A stretch of DNA of 45,548 nucleotides from an uncultured Actinomycetes bacterium. Its GTDB lineage: Bacteria; Actinomycetota; Coriobacteriia; Coriobacteriales; Atopobiaceae. The DNA lies in the NCBI GenBank assembly GCA_900314645.1, contig OMWB01000023.1:1-45548 (forward strand), in the 5' to 3' direction. Shown piece by piece: positions 22,833 to 31,755 of the stretch. Below the pieces are notes generated by a model. The model was not told where the DNA came from. It saw only the letters and a program-made list of their open reading frames with translations, and did no database searches. The position numbers were made by a program, and so were the translations under genes. How positions within the stretch are numbered: the first letter of the stretch is position 1; every line of letters begins with the position of its first letter.

Positions 22833-25175
22833 TTAGAGCTCGGCGGACCAGCCAGCGGGGTGGTACTCCAGTGCGAGAATCGTGATGTCGTCCGACTGCT
22901 CGGCGCCTTCCGCCCAACGGGCCACATCGGCGCGCAGAGCCTCCACCAGCTCCTGCGGGCCCAGGTCGCTGTGCGCGTTGACAAAGGCCTCGAGCTGGTC
23001 GTTTCCGTACTCGACGCCGTCCACACTGAAGGCCTCGTTGACGCCATCGCTGTACACAAGCAGCTCGTCGCCCGGCTGCAGCGTCAGCTCGAAGCTCTTG
23101 TACTTGGCCAGCTCGAACGACCCCATGAACAGGCCGCTCTTCTCGCGCAGCCAGACCCACTTGCCCTCATGGCGCAAGAGCGGTGGGTTGTGCCCGGCAT
23201 TGACATAGGTGACCACGCCTGTGTGGTAGTCCAGCTTTGCCACCCACGCAGTCACGAACATGTCGGCATCGTTGCCCTCGCACAGGCGCTCGTTTGATCG
23301 CTTCACGGCGTCGGCCACACTGATGCCCGTCATCAGGAAGTTATCCAGCTCCGCCTTAGAAGCCATCATGAAGAGCGCGCCTGGAATGCCCTTGCCCGCC
23401 ACGTCTGCCACCAGGAACGCCACCGTGTTCTCGTCCGTGAGGAAGAAGTCGTAGAAGTCGCCACCCACCTCACGCGCCGGGTCCATGCTGGCATACAGGT
23501 CAAAGGTGTCAATCTCGGGGAACGGCGGGAAGCGTGACGGCAAAGCAGAGCTCTGAATGGCACGCGCCGTGGCAAGCTCCTGCTCGATGCGCTTCTTTGC
23601 CTCGGCGATCAACTCTTTCAGACGGTCCACCGTGGCGTTGATGCCCGTCGAGAGCCCCACGAACTCTGCGCTGCCGCGTGCATCCACCACCGTATCCAGC
23701 TTGCCGTCGCAGATGGCGTCGAGTTCCTCGCCCATGCGCGATATGGGTGCGACCACCACACGGTTCAGCAGGTTTGACACGAGCCCATACACGAGGGCCA
23801 TCAGCACGAAGGTGGTTTGGGCCATCCAGCGCACCACGGTGCCACGATCACCGAAGACCATCTCCGCCGGGCGGATGATGACATAGATGTAGCCGGACGA
23901 ATCGTCGACATAGTCGGTGTTTTGCGTGTCGTACGCAGGCTCCGATCGAACCGCCAACAGATAACCCAGGCGCGCCACCCTAAAGCTCTCCCCCGCCTCA
24001 CTCGAAAGGTAGTCCAGGACGACATCCCGCAGGCGACCCGTCTCAAGCGACTTCTTGATGGCCTCGACGGTATCCACCTCGAGCTCCTGTTCGAGCGTGT
24101 TTCCCAGGACGACCTTCTGGTCGGTGGAGCACACAATCTCGGCCTCTGTGGTGCTTCCGCTTGCCACGATCACGACACCGTCAATCGCGGTCTCGTAGCC
24201 ATCCAAGAGGCTCGCGGCGCTGAAGTAGCGTTGGAAAATCTCTCGCACGTTCTCAGGCACGTCCGTGGAGTTCATGGTCGACTGCGTGTAGAGAATCCCG
24301 CGCTGCTCCTGGGTCTTGCGCTGGATGTCGAGGTATTCAATTTCCTCACGCATGTCATCCGCAGCGAGGTGAAGCTCGCGGCCTGTGATGGACACGAAGC
24401 CGAAGGCGGTCACCACGAGGTAGCCCAGCAACACCGCAAGAAAGAGCCATGCGTTAAACGTGGTGTGGAGGGGCCGCGCGTCGCTCTCTATGCCGAGCCG
24501 TTTCAGCAGGCGTTCTGACATCCAGCAGACCGCGATCATTAAGGTCGCGTCCACGAGAATCTGTAGCTCGGGGTTTCCGTACGAGAGCATGCGCGAGAGG
24601 ACGAAGGCGCCGTCGATGTTGCTTTCGGTGACTTTGCCACCCAGCTCCGCCTCAAGGACGAGGCCGTAGTCAATGATGATGTTTGTTGTCGAGACGATGA
24701 GAAAGACGATGCTGAACACCGTGGAGACAGCGAGGCAGATGAGCACGATGCGCGCAATGCGGCGCCAGCCGGTTGGGTTACGGCGAAGTGCCAACGCAAA
24801 GAGCAACCCAAGCAGCAGGCCCGTAATACCAAAGATGATTGCGGCGCTTTGCGGCGTGACGGCCACGAGCTCGATGTAGTCGAGCGGCTGAACCGCTGCG
24901 TGCAACGCCAGCGTCAATCCGCAAAAGATGCCGAACAGTGTGCTCGGGATTAGTCCGAGCACCATGGCAACGAGCGCCATGGGTGCCAGGACCGTGATGA
25001 GATAGGTCGAGTTGTTGTCAGGAAGCGCGATTCCCACAAAGCCAGCTTGCGAAAACACCAATGACGCGACAATCAGCAACTGAGAGGCCAACATCATAAG
25101 GCGTTGGCTGCGAGAGGCCTCGCCCAGGGTCCCGCGCCACTTCAACAACGGCAGCTTCTTCTTGTTATCGGTCAT
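22833..25175 (-). CDS. Membrane sensor PP2C/SpoIIE-type Ser/Thr phosphatase
   Basis: A 780-residue transducer, probably a partner-switching regulator that dephosphorylates an anti-anti-sigma factor. About seven membrane segments lie in the first ~215 residues. A large extracytoplasmic sensor region follows (about 225-420), then a segment and a HAMP-like linker (ISRMGEELDAICDGKLDTVVD, about 455-475). A coiled coil leads to the SpoIIE/PP2C domain (about 520-775). That domain shows ASMDPAREVGGDFYDFF and FLVADVAGKGIPGALFMM, and ends with LLVYSDGVNEAF, the expected Asp metal ligands. The ATG at 25175 has AGAGAG at normal distance. No anti-sigma or antagonist gene lies nearby, so its target is outside the window. 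Confidence 0.9.
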   Translation of the reverse strand: MTDNKKKLPLLKWRGTLGEASRSQRLMMLASQLLIVASLVFSQAGFVGIALPDNNSTYLITVLAPMALVAMVLGLIPSTLFGIFCGLTLALHAAVQPLDYIELVAVTPQSAAIIFGITGLLLGLLFALALRRNPTGWRRIARIVLICLAVSTVFSIVFLIVSTTNIIIDYGLVLEAELGGKVTESNIDGAFVLSRMLSYGNPELQILVDATLMIAVCWMSERLLKRLGIESDARPLHTTFNAWLFLAVLLGYLVVTAFGFVSITGRELHLAADDMREEIEYLDIQRKTQEQRGILYTQSTMNSTDVPENVREIFQRYFSAASLLDGYETAIDGVVIVASGSTTEAEIVCSTDQKVVLGNTLEQELEVDTVEAIKKSLETGRLRDVVLDYLSSEAGESFRVARLGYLLAVRSEPAYDTQNTDYVDDSSGYIYVIIRPAEMVFGDRGTVVRWMAQTTFVLMALVYGLVSNLLNRVVVAPISRMGEELDAICDGKLDTVVDARGSAEFVGLSTGINATVDRLKELIAEAKKRIEQELATARAIQSSALPSRFPPFPEIDTFDLYASMDPAREVGGDFYDFFLTDENTVAFLVADVAGKGIPGALFMMASKAELDNFLMTGISVADAVKRSNERLCEGNDADMFVTAWVAKLDYHTGVVTYVNAGHNPPLLRHEGKWVWLREKSGLFMGSFELAKYKSFELTLQPGDELLVYSDGVNEAFSVDGVEYGNDQLEAFVNAHSDLGPQELVEALRADVARWAEGAEQSDDITILALEYHPAGWSAEL

Positions 25176-25355
25176 GCCACACATCTCTCTTCAGACAACG
25201 ACACCCTTGTATTATCACACCCCACGCGACGCGGAGGGTGGACACAGGGTGAGTTGCCATTCGTGGGGAGTTAGTGCAGCGTCGAGGCGGGATTGGGGGT
25301 GAAGGGGCGTGGGTATACTGCGCTTGGAAATACCTGTGCACGAAGGAGGTGCCCC

Positions 25356-25547
25356 ATGAACGAGCAGACGACACTTTCAAATCGCACCAAGGGCATCATC
25401 ACGCTGATCATTGTTGCCCTGTATCTCATCCTCCCCACCGATGCCGTCCCTGACGCCATGATCGGACTCGGCCAGCTTGATGACCTCATCGTATTTGCGC
25501 TGGGCGTAGCCAACGTGGTTGGCAGGCTGCGCAAGCCCCAGGAGTAG
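25356..25547 (+). CDS. Small DUF1232-like membrane protein (63 aa)
   Basis: A 63-residue protein with one hydrophobic stretch. It carries YLILPTDAVPDAMIGLGQLD and DLIVFAL, close to the YxxxPxDxIPD...GxxDDxxV signature of the DUF1232/YkvA group. Function in that family is unknown. The ATG at 25356 has a strong site, GAAGGAGG, and a possible -10 box TATACT lies at 25314-25319. It is a single gene between the divergent PP2C gene and add. Family assignment rests on the short motif, but it is quite specific. Confidence 0.8.
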   Translation: MNEQTTLSNRTKGIITLIIVALYLILPTDAVPDAMIGLGQLDDLIVFALGVANVVGRLRKPQE

Positions 25548-25623
25548 CCGCGGCACCAGACGCTTCCGGCGCGTGCCATGGTGTACCATGCTGCATCAAA
25601 CCTGATGCGAAAGGATGGACGCC

Positions 25624-26628
25624 ATGGGCGAGGCTGCTGCGACGCTTGACCAAAACTGCCTGATTGACCTGCACCTGCATCTGGACGGGTCAATCTCCGT
25701 GCCGATGGCACGGCGACTTGCGGCACTTGACGGATGCGTGCTGAGCGAGGACGACGCGGCGTTGGGCAAGCGCCTCGGCGTCACCGCTGATTGCCGCGAC
25801 CTCAACGAGTATCTGGCGAAGTTTGACTTCACGGCAGAGCTTCTGGAGACCCGCGAGCAGCTCAGCGAGTGCATGTACCTGCTACAGGAGGAGCTCGCGC
25901 AGCTGGGCTACCTCTATGCGGAGATTCGCTTTGCACCGCAGCGCCACGGGGCACGAGGGCTGACCCAGCGCGAGGCCGTAGAGGCCGTGCTTGAGGGGCT
26001 CGGACGTTCGTGCTTTGAGGCGGGCGTCATCCTGTGCTGCATGCGTGGTGACGACACGCTTGAGGCCAACCTTGAGACGGTGCGCCTTGCCGCCGAGTAT
26101 CTGGGGCAGGGCGTGGTGGCGCTTGACCTCGCCGGCGCCGAGGCCCTCTTCCCCACCGCTGACTATGCCGACGTCTTTGCGCTGGCACGCGAGCTGGGCG
26201 TGCCGTTCACCATTCACGCGGGCGAGGCCGACGGGCCCGAGAGCGTGTATGCTGCGCTGGGGTTTGGCGCCCAGCGCATCGGCCACGGCATCCGTGCCAT
26301 CGAGGACGACGCGCTGGTAGAGCGCTTGGCACGCGAGGGCATCGCGCTTGAGATGTGCCCCACGAGCGAGCTGCAGACCTCGGCCATCGACGACTACGCG
26401 AAGTTTCCCCTAATGAGCCTGCTTGAGCGTGGGGTCTGCGTGACGGTCAACTCGGACAACATGGGCGTGTCCGTCACCGACGTGCGACGCGAGCTCCTGC
26501 TGCTCGCCGGGATCTTTGGACTGACGAATGACGACATCCACCTGCTGCTCGTCAACGCCGCACGCTCGGCCTTCGCAAGCGACGCGCTGAAGGAAGAGCT
26601 CGTTCGCCGCATCGACGCGGAGTTCTGA
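25624..26628 (+). CDS. add: Adenosine deaminase family protein
   Basis: Cytoplasmic adenosine deaminase of 334 residues, which deaminates (deoxy)adenosine to inosine in purine salvage. Metal and catalytic motifs are LIDLHLHLDGSI near the N-terminus, YAEIRFAPQ, FTIHAGEADGPESV (catalytic Glu), RIGHGIRAIED and CVTVNSDNMGVS. The last reads S-D-N where well-studied enzymes have D-D-P; S-D-N variants occur in related deaminases, so the substrate could be adenine or another adenosine analogue. The ATG at 25624 is preferred, since AAAGGATGG is at proper distance; the ATG at 25615 overlaps it. It ends with a palindrome at 26629. Confidence 0.88.
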   Translation: MGEAAATLDQNCLIDLHLHLDGSISVPMARRLAALDGCVLSEDDAALGKRLGVTADCRDLNEYLAKFDFTAELLETREQLSECMYLLQEELAQLGYLYAEIRFAPQRHGARGLTQREAVEAVLEGLGRSCFEAGVILCCMRGDDTLEANLETVRLAAEYLGQGVVALDLAGAEALFPTADYADVFALARELGVPFTIHAGEADGPESVYAALGFGAQRIGHGIRAIEDDALVERLAREGIALEMCPTSELQTSAIDDYAKFPLMSLLERGVCVTVNSDNMGVSVTDVRRELLLLAGIFGLTNDDIHLLLVNAARSAFASDALKEELVRRIDAEF

Positions 26629-26661
26629 GGTGCGTCCCGGGGGTAGCCCCCGGGACGCACC
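26629..26661. repeat. GCGTCC/GGGGGTAGCCCCC palindrome (locus e)
   Basis: Single perfect palindrome: 15-bp arms GGTGCGTCCCGGGGG/CCCCCGGGACGCACC around TAG, starting right after the add stop codon. It lies 9 bp from the engB terminator. Confidence 0.88.
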
Positions 26662-26669
26662 TCATGTGC

Positions 26670-26707
26670 AAAAAAGCGCGCCGCCCGCGGAAGGGTACGG
26701 GCGGCGC
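26670..26707 (-). terminator. Rho-independent terminator of engB
   Basis: On the minus strand, stem GCGCCGCCCG / CGGGCGGCGC (10 bp, 10-nt loop) then GCGCTTTTTT. It lies 142 bp beyond the engB stop. The stretch 26708-26849 between stop and terminator holds no gene but contains a cre-like palindrome at 26814-26827. Confidence 0.85.
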
Positions 26708-26813
26708 TCAAGGAAGGAAGGCGAATCTGTCGGGCGGTTTCATCCGCCGTCAATCATCTGATACCCATTCCACGCGCGCTTCCATCCTCCCCATTCAGCT
26801 CTCCACACAATCT

Positions 26814-26827
26814 TGAAAACGCTTTCG
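26814..26827. promoter_or_regulatory. cre-like palindrome TGAAAACGCTTTCG
   Basis: Close match to the LacI/CcpA-type consensus TGAAARCGYTTTCA. It lies in the engB 3' region and not near any promoter I can see, so it may be fortuitous or bind a LacI-family regulator in trans. Confidence 0.35.
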
Positions 26828-26849
26828 GAAAGCTCTCATTTAGAACCGT

Positions 26850-27434
26850 CTACAGGCAGGCATCCTCGATACGGCGGCGCAGCTCGTCAATGCCGAGGCC
26901 CGTCTCGGCCGAGATGACCACCATCTGGCTGCGCGGAACACCCAGCTGCTTTGAGAGCACGGCCACCTGGTGCTGCTGCTTGGGCTTGCTGAGCTTGTCG
27001 GCCTTGGTGAGCGCCACCACAAACGGCAGTTCCTCTTCCATTAGGAAGTTCAGCATCTCGCGGTCGATCTTTTGCGCCTCAAGGCGAATGTCCACCAGGG
27101 CCACCACGAGATTGAAGCTGCGCTCCTGCTCAAAGTAGCCGCCAATGAGGTCAGCCCAACGCTGGCGCTCGTTCTTCGACACCTTCGCGTAGCCATATCC
27201 GGGCAGGTCAACAAAGCTGACACCGTCCACGTCAAAGAAGTTCACGTTAGCCGTGCGTCCCGGCGTGCTCGAAACCTTGGCAAGTGCCTTGCGGCCCACC
27301 AAACGGTTGAGCAGCGACGACTTGCCCACATTGGACCGACCCACAAACGAGACTTCCGGCGTCGTCGGTTCCGGGAGCTTATCCGCCGACCCATACGATG
27401 CCTCGAACCGTGCGGTGTCATATCTCAGTGCCAT
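26850..27434 (-). CDS. engB: Ribosome biogenesis GTPase EngB/YsxC
   Basis: A 194-residue GTPase needed for 50S subunit assembly. G motifs are G1 GRSNVGKSSLLN near residue 31, G2 region STPGRTANVNFF, G3 VDLPGYG and G4 TKADKLSK. Length and order match the family. The start at 27434 follows TCAGGAGGG. It reads away from the first LacI-family gene with a 94-bp gap, and its transcript ends at the terminator at 26670-26707. This is an essential housekeeping gene bordering the sucrose island. Confidence 0.96.
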   Translation of the reverse strand: MALRYDTARFEASYGSADKLPEPTTPEVSFVGRSNVGKSSLLNRLVGRKALAKVSSTPGRTANVNFFDVDGVSFVDLPGYGYAKVSKNERQRWADLIGGYFEQERSFNLVVALVDIRLEAQKIDREMLNFLMEEELPFVVALTKADKLSKPKQQHQVAVLSKQLGVPRSQMVVISAETGLGIDELRRRIEDACL

Positions 27435-27528
27435 GAAACCCTCCTGACGTAGCGTTCATCCATTGTACCTGCCATTTCTTGCTTTTCAAAAAGTGAATGC
27501 TGCTATCCTTCCACGTGGGGAGGCACAT

Positions 27529-28515
27529 ATGGACATCAATGAAATCGCTCGCCTTGCGGGCGTATCGCGCGCCACGGTTTCGCGCTATCTCAATAACGGC
27601 TACGTCAGCCAGGCAAAACGCGAGGAGATTGCCCGCGTTATCGAGGAGACTGGCTACGTTCCCTCGCGTCAGGCTCAGCAGCTGCGCACCGGTCGAACCA
27701 ACCTCGTAGGCGTCATCATCCCCAAGATCAACTCGCAGTCGGTCAGCCGCATGGTGGCTGGCATCACTGAGGTGCTTACGCCCAAGGGCTACCAGATTCT
27801 CCTTGCAGACACCGACAATAACGAGCAGCGTGAGGTGGAGTACCTGCACACGTTTGCCGAGAAGAACCATGTGGATGGCATCATCCTCATCGCGACCATC
27901 GTGACCAAGATGCACGCGGAGGTGTTTTCGTCACTAGACGTGCCCATCGTCGTCCTGGGCCAGCACATCGAAGGGCAGGCCTGCGTCTACCATGATGACT
28001 ACCATGCCTCCCTCGACGTGTCGCGCGCCACGCTGAAGGGCAGCCGCTGCCCCGCCTACATCGGCGTGATCGAAGAAGACGTGGCGGCCGGCCACATGCG
28101 CCACCAGGGATTTCTTGACGCCTGCGCCGAGGCGGGCATCGCGGCGCGCGAAGACCTGCACATGATCAGTGACTTCACGCCAGAATCCGGCTATCTCGCC
28201 TGCGAGACCATCATGGAACGCGCACCAGAGTGCGATGCCATTGTCTGCGCAACCGATACCATCGCTTTTGGAGCCCTCACCTGCTTGCGTGAGTACGGAC
28301 ATCGTGTTCCTGAAGACATACAGGTCTCGGGCCTCGGTGACTCCGAGTTCTCGCGCATTGTGTATCCTTCCCTCACCACGGCGCACCTGTTCTACAAGTC
28401 AAGCGGCTGCTCGGCCGCACAGATGCTGCTCAACTCTATCGAGGGCAAGAGCGTGCCCAGGTCTCGTGAGCTCAAGATGGGTTACGAGATTCACGTCCGC
28501 ACCTCCACCCGCTGA
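27529..28515 (+). CDS. LacI-family transcription regulator 1
   Basis: A 328-residue LacI/GalR repressor. The N-terminal helix-turn-helix is MDINEIARLAGVSRATVSRYLNNGYVS, followed by the hinge region (SRQAQQLRTGRTN) and a periplasmic-binding-protein-like effector domain (VGVIIPKINSQSVSRMVAGI, DGIILIATI, VCATDTIAFGAL). The order with PTS and sucrose enzymes downstream suggests it senses sucrose or fructose-phosphate and represses the PTS or GH32 genes. ATG at 27529 behind GGGGAGGC. It is followed 72 bp later by a second, similar regulator; the gap contains AAGCGCTT (28532-28539), a LacI-type half-site palindrome. Confidence 0.92.
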   Translation: MDINEIARLAGVSRATVSRYLNNGYVSQAKREEIARVIEETGYVPSRQAQQLRTGRTNLVGVIIPKINSQSVSRMVAGITEVLTPKGYQILLADTDNNEQREVEYLHTFAEKNHVDGIILIATIVTKMHAEVFSSLDVPIVVLGQHIEGQACVYHDDYHASLDVSRATLKGSRCPAYIGVIEEDVAAGHMRHQGFLDACAEAGIAAREDLHMISDFTPESGYLACETIMERAPECDAIVCATDTIAFGALTCLREYGHRVPEDIQVSGLGDSEFSRIVYPSLTTAHLFYKSSGCSAAQMLLNSIEGKSVPRSRELKMGYEIHVRTSTR

Positions 28516-28587
28516 GTTCTCCGGCGTGCGCAAGCGCTTTACGTCAGGTAAACTCAACCGAAGGCAAACGAAAGGCAGGGCGGGGAC

Positions 28588-29565
28588 ATGACCAACGGGG
28601 AAGTCGCGGAGCTCGCGGGCGTCTCCAGCGCGGCTGTGTCCCGCTATCTCAACGGAGGCTACCTCTCTGAGGAGAAGCGGCAGCGTATCGCCGCAGCCAT
28701 CGAGGAGACCGGCTACGTTCCCTCGGCCAACGCGCGCATCCTGCGCACCAAGAAGTCTGACACGGTGGGCGTCATTCTCACCCGCGCGGACGAGAGCGCC
28801 ATGAGCGGCGTGGTTTCTGGTATCGAGAAGTACTTCTTTGCCAGCGACTACGGCACGTCCATCGCCTATGTCGGCGACGACGTCAAAGAGCTTTCTAAGA
28901 CCATGCGCTCACTGCTCGAGCGTCAGATTGACGGCATTATCCTGGTTAGCTCCGCGCCGATTCCCGGAGACATGGATCTGTACCTGCGCGCCCGCGTTCC
29001 GGTGATGGTCGTTGGACAGCATGTGCGAGACCTCTGCTCCGTGCGTTTTGACAACTCTGGCGCAGCCTACGACCTTGCCTCGGCATTGGGTTGCACACCT
29101 GAAAGCCGCGTTGCTTACATCGATGCGGCAGGTCGATACCGCTCGTTTGGCGCGGACCGGCGCAAGGGCTTCCTTGCGGGGCTCGAGCGCATCGGCCTCA
29201 ATCAAGAGCACATCTCCGTGCGTACGGCAGGCTTTAGCGTTGATGATGGCTATCGCACCGTATCGGAGCTCCTGTCGAAACAGGCTGATTTCGATTTCAT
29301 ATCGTGCGCCACGGACACCATCGCAGCTGGCGCCATCAAGGCGATTCGTGAGCGCTTCGGCAGCAGCTTTGCCGCTCGTGCACCGCGCGTAAGCGGCTTT
29401 GGCAATGACCCTATCCTTCAGGCAACCGCCGGCCCCATCCCCACCGTGAGCTTCGATTACGAAGAGTGTGGCGTCAAAGCTGCTGAAATCATGGTTGACC
29501 AGCTCAAAGACCGAACCGTGAGCAGCGTGAGCCTCGTCTTGGGATATCGCATCGTGGGAGCGTAA
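28588..29565 (+). CDS. LacI-family transcription regulator 2
   Basis: A 325-residue LacI/GalR family paralogue of the preceding gene. Its helix-turn-helix (MTNGEVAELAGVSSAAVSRYLNGGYLS) differs from regulator 1 in recognition-helix residues (SAA against RAT). The hinge (NARILRTKKSDT) and effector domain (VGVILTRADESAMSGVVSGI, DGIILVSSAP, CATDTIAAGAI) follow. Different recognition residues suggest it uses a different operator; two distinct palindromes exist in this island (29710-29726 and 39040-39053). The start is the ATG at 28588, behind a GGCAGGGCGGGG site. It is the last gene before the sucrose PTS promoter. Confidence 0.92.
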   Translation: MTNGEVAELAGVSSAAVSRYLNGGYLSEEKRQRIAAAIEETGYVPSANARILRTKKSDTVGVILTRADESAMSGVVSGIEKYFFASDYGTSIAYVGDDVKELSKTMRSLLERQIDGIILVSSAPIPGDMDLYLRARVPVMVVGQHVRDLCSVRFDNSGAAYDLASALGCTPESRVAYIDAAGRYRSFGADRRKGFLAGLERIGLNQEHISVRTAGFSVDDGYRTVSELLSKQADFDFISCATDTIAAGAIKAIRERFGSSFAARAPRVSGFGNDPILQATAGPIPTVSFDYEECGVKAAEIMVDQLKDRTVSSVSLVLGYRIVGA

Positions 29566-29640
29566 CCCACGCTCTCTTTCTAGCACGTCGCACCGCTTCT
29601 TCAAATCACGTACTCATTTGCACAATCCAACAGATTCTTA

Positions 29641-29669
29641 TTGCCAAGAAATGTGGAATCGATTACAGT
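29641..29669 (+). promoter_or_regulatory. Promoter of the sucrose PTS gene
   Basis: TTGCCA (29641-29646) and TACAGT (29664-29669) with an ideal 17-bp spacer, predicting transcription from about 29676. The LacI-type operator lies just downstream, as in a roadblock-repressed promoter. Confidence 0.65.
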
Positions 29670-29709
29670 TTTTCATGGCTACGGTTCACAGTTTGTCCAT
29701 GAAACTGAC

Positions 29710-29726
29710 TGTGAAACGGTTTCACA
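29710..29726. promoter_or_regulatory. Palindromic LacI-type operator before the PTS
   Basis: TGTGAAAC-G-GTTTCACA, perfect 8-bp arms around a single G, 26 bp before the PTS ATG and 40 bp after the -10 box. A half-match (GGTTCACAG, 29684-29692) lies upstream. It is the best candidate operator for one of the two tandem regulators. Confidence 0.72.
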
Positions 29727-29751
29727 TTTCCTCAAGGAAAGGAAGAGTTCA

Positions 29752-31659
29752 ATGGCACTTGATGCTGCTAGGGCTGCAAAGGAAATCCTTGCGGCCGTCG
29801 GCGGTCCCGAGAACGTGGTCTCGGCCGCCCACTGCGCCACTCGCCTGCGCCTCGTCATCGCAGACGACTCCAAGGTAGACAAGGACGCCGTCGAGGACGC
29901 CCTTGGCGCGAAGGGCAACTTCCAGGCCTCTGGCCAGCTGCAGATCATCTATGGCACCGGTACCGTCAACAAGGTGTACGAGGAGTTCTGCAAGCAGGGC
30001 AACATCTCAGCCGTCTCCAAGGACGAGCTGAAGACCGTCGCGGCACAGAACCAGAACAAGTTCATGGCCGCAATCAAGGTCCTTTCCGACGTGTTCGTGC
30101 CCATCATCCCCGCCATCGTGGCCTCCGGTATGCTCATGGGCATCATGGGCGCACTCGAGTTCATGGCCAACTCCGGAATGATCGCCATCGACACCAATGG
30201 CGTGTGGTGGCGCATCGCTGGCCTCATCAACGCCTGCGCCCTGGCCAACCTGCAGATTCTGCTGGGCTTCTCCTCCGCGACCGTCTTCGGCGGCAACCCC
30301 TACCTGGGCGCCTCCTTCGGCGCGCTGCTCATCTCCGGCAGCTTCATCAACGCCTGGAGCGCGGCTGACGCCATCGCCAACGGCACCATGATCACGCTGG
30401 ACGTCATCCCGGGCCTCTACAGCATCGACTGGATCGGCTATCAGGGCCACGTCATCCCCGTTCTGGTGGGCACCTGGATCCTGTGCACCGTCGAAAAGAA
30501 GATGCACCAGATCGTTCCTGACATGTTCGACCTCTTCGTGACCCCGCTCGTGTCCGTCTCGGTCGCCGCCTACACCACCATCCTCTTCATCGGCCCGATC
30601 TTCGTCTGGCTCGAGAACGCCATCCTCGGCCTGCTCACGGCCCTGCTCTCCGTGCCCTTTGGTCTCGGCTACATCCTCATCGGCCTGATCTACTCTCCGT
30701 CGGTCGTCACCGGCCTGCACCAGATGTACACCACCATCGACGTCTCGATGCTTGGTCAGTACGGTGTCACCTACTGGCTGCCCATCGCCTCTGCCGCCAA
30801 CATCGCTCAGGGCGGCGCCTGCTTGGCCGTGGCCCTCAAGACCAAGTCCGAGAAGACCAAGGCCCTGGCCATTCCTTCCGGCATCTCCTGCCTGCTCGGC
30901 ATCACCGAGCCTGCCATCTTTGGTGTGAACCTGCCCAAGTTCAAGCCGTTCATCGCCGGCATGGCCGGTGCAGCCGTGGGCGCCTTCATCTGCTCGCTCA
31001 CGCACCTCGGCGCTTCCGGCACCGGTGTTACCGGCATCTTCGGCATCCTCCTCTGCATCAACCAGCCCGTCGCGTACTGCGTGATGTTCGCCGCCGCCTT
31101 TGGCGTGGCCTTCGCTCTCACCTGGGTGCTCTACAGCGACGAGCCCGACAAGCAGCGCGCTCCTAAGGCCGACGCTCCCGCGACCCCCGCTCAGATCGAC
31201 GCTGTCGCCGCTGCTGGCACCCTCGCCTCCCCGATGACCGGTGAGTCCAAGGCCATGGCCGACGCTCCCGACGCCGTCTTCGCTTCCGGCGCTATGGGCA
31301 ACGGCGCGGTCGTCTTCCCGACCGACGGCGCGGTCTACTCCCCCGTCAACGGCACCGTGTCGATGCTCTTCGACACCAAGCATGCCATCGGCCTCGTCTC
31401 CAACGACGGCGTCGAGATCCTCATCCACATCGGCGTTGACACCGTCGAGCTGGGTGGCGCTCCGTTCACCGCTCATGTCGCCGGTGGCGACACCGTCAAG
31501 GCTGGCCAGCTCCTCATCGAGGCCGACCTCGACGCCATCGAGGCTGCTGGTAAGCCGACGGCCACCATGGTCATCGTTACCAACACCGACGACTACGCTT
31601 CCGTTGAGCCCACGATCGGCGCTGTCAAGGCCGGCGAGAAGCTCGTTGCGGTCAAGTAA
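29752..31659 (+). CDS. PTS sucrose-type EIIBCA fusion
   Basis: A 635-residue membrane permease that imports and phosphorylates a glucoside, here most likely sucrose to sucrose-6-phosphate. The IIB domain (1-90) has the phospho-Cys in AHCATRLR (C28). The IIC domain (about 105-470) has ten-odd membrane segments with the sucrose/trehalose-type motif SGISCLLGITEPAIFG. A Pro/Ala linker (about 500-520) joins a C-terminal IIA domain with GVEILIHIGVDTVEL, the Glc-family phospho-His region. Start ATG 29752 behind AAGGAAAGGAAG. It is preceded by a strong promoter and operator and followed by a terminator. Neighbouring GH32 and sucrose phosphorylase genes support sucrose as substrate. Confidence 0.92.
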   Translation: MALDAARAAKEILAAVGGPENVVSAAHCATRLRLVIADDSKVDKDAVEDALGAKGNFQASGQLQIIYGTGTVNKVYEEFCKQGNISAVSKDELKTVAAQNQNKFMAAIKVLSDVFVPIIPAIVASGMLMGIMGALEFMANSGMIAIDTNGVWWRIAGLINACALANLQILLGFSSATVFGGNPYLGASFGALLISGSFINAWSAADAIANGTMITLDVIPGLYSIDWIGYQGHVIPVLVGTWILCTVEKKMHQIVPDMFDLFVTPLVSVSVAAYTTILFIGPIFVWLENAILGLLTALLSVPFGLGYILIGLIYSPSVVTGLHQMYTTIDVSMLGQYGVTYWLPIASAANIAQGGACLAVALKTKSEKTKALAIPSGISCLLGITEPAIFGVNLPKFKPFIAGMAGAAVGAFICSLTHLGASGTGVTGIFGILLCINQPVAYCVMFAAAFGVAFALTWVLYSDEPDKQRAPKADAPATPAQIDAVAAAGTLASPMTGESKAMADAPDAVFASGAMGNGAVVFPTDGAVYSPVNGTVSMLFDTKHAIGLVSNDGVEILIHIGVDTVELGGAPFTAHVAGGDTVKAGQLLIEADLDAIEAAGKPTATMVIVTNTDDYASVEPTIGAVKAGEKLVAVK

Positions 31660-31690
31660 GTAACCGGCATATAGCCACACTGCTTGTTGA

Positions 31691-31719
31691 GGGCGGCTGC
31701 TTCGGCAGCCGTCCTTTTT
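31691..31719 (+). terminator. Terminator of the sucrose PTS gene
   Basis: Stem GGGCGGCTGC / GCAGCCGTCC around TTCG (with one wobble), followed by TTTTT. Typical rho-independent terminator, 31 bp beyond the stop. Confidence 0.9.
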
Positions 31720-31755
31720 GTGTAGGCAGGCCGCCCCCTAAGCTGCACCAAGACA

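Noticed and set aside
30007..31680. 557-codon minus-strand frame under the sucrose PTS gene
   Set aside because: Antisense shadow of the PTS; no binding site and Asp/Gly/Val-rich nonsense composition.
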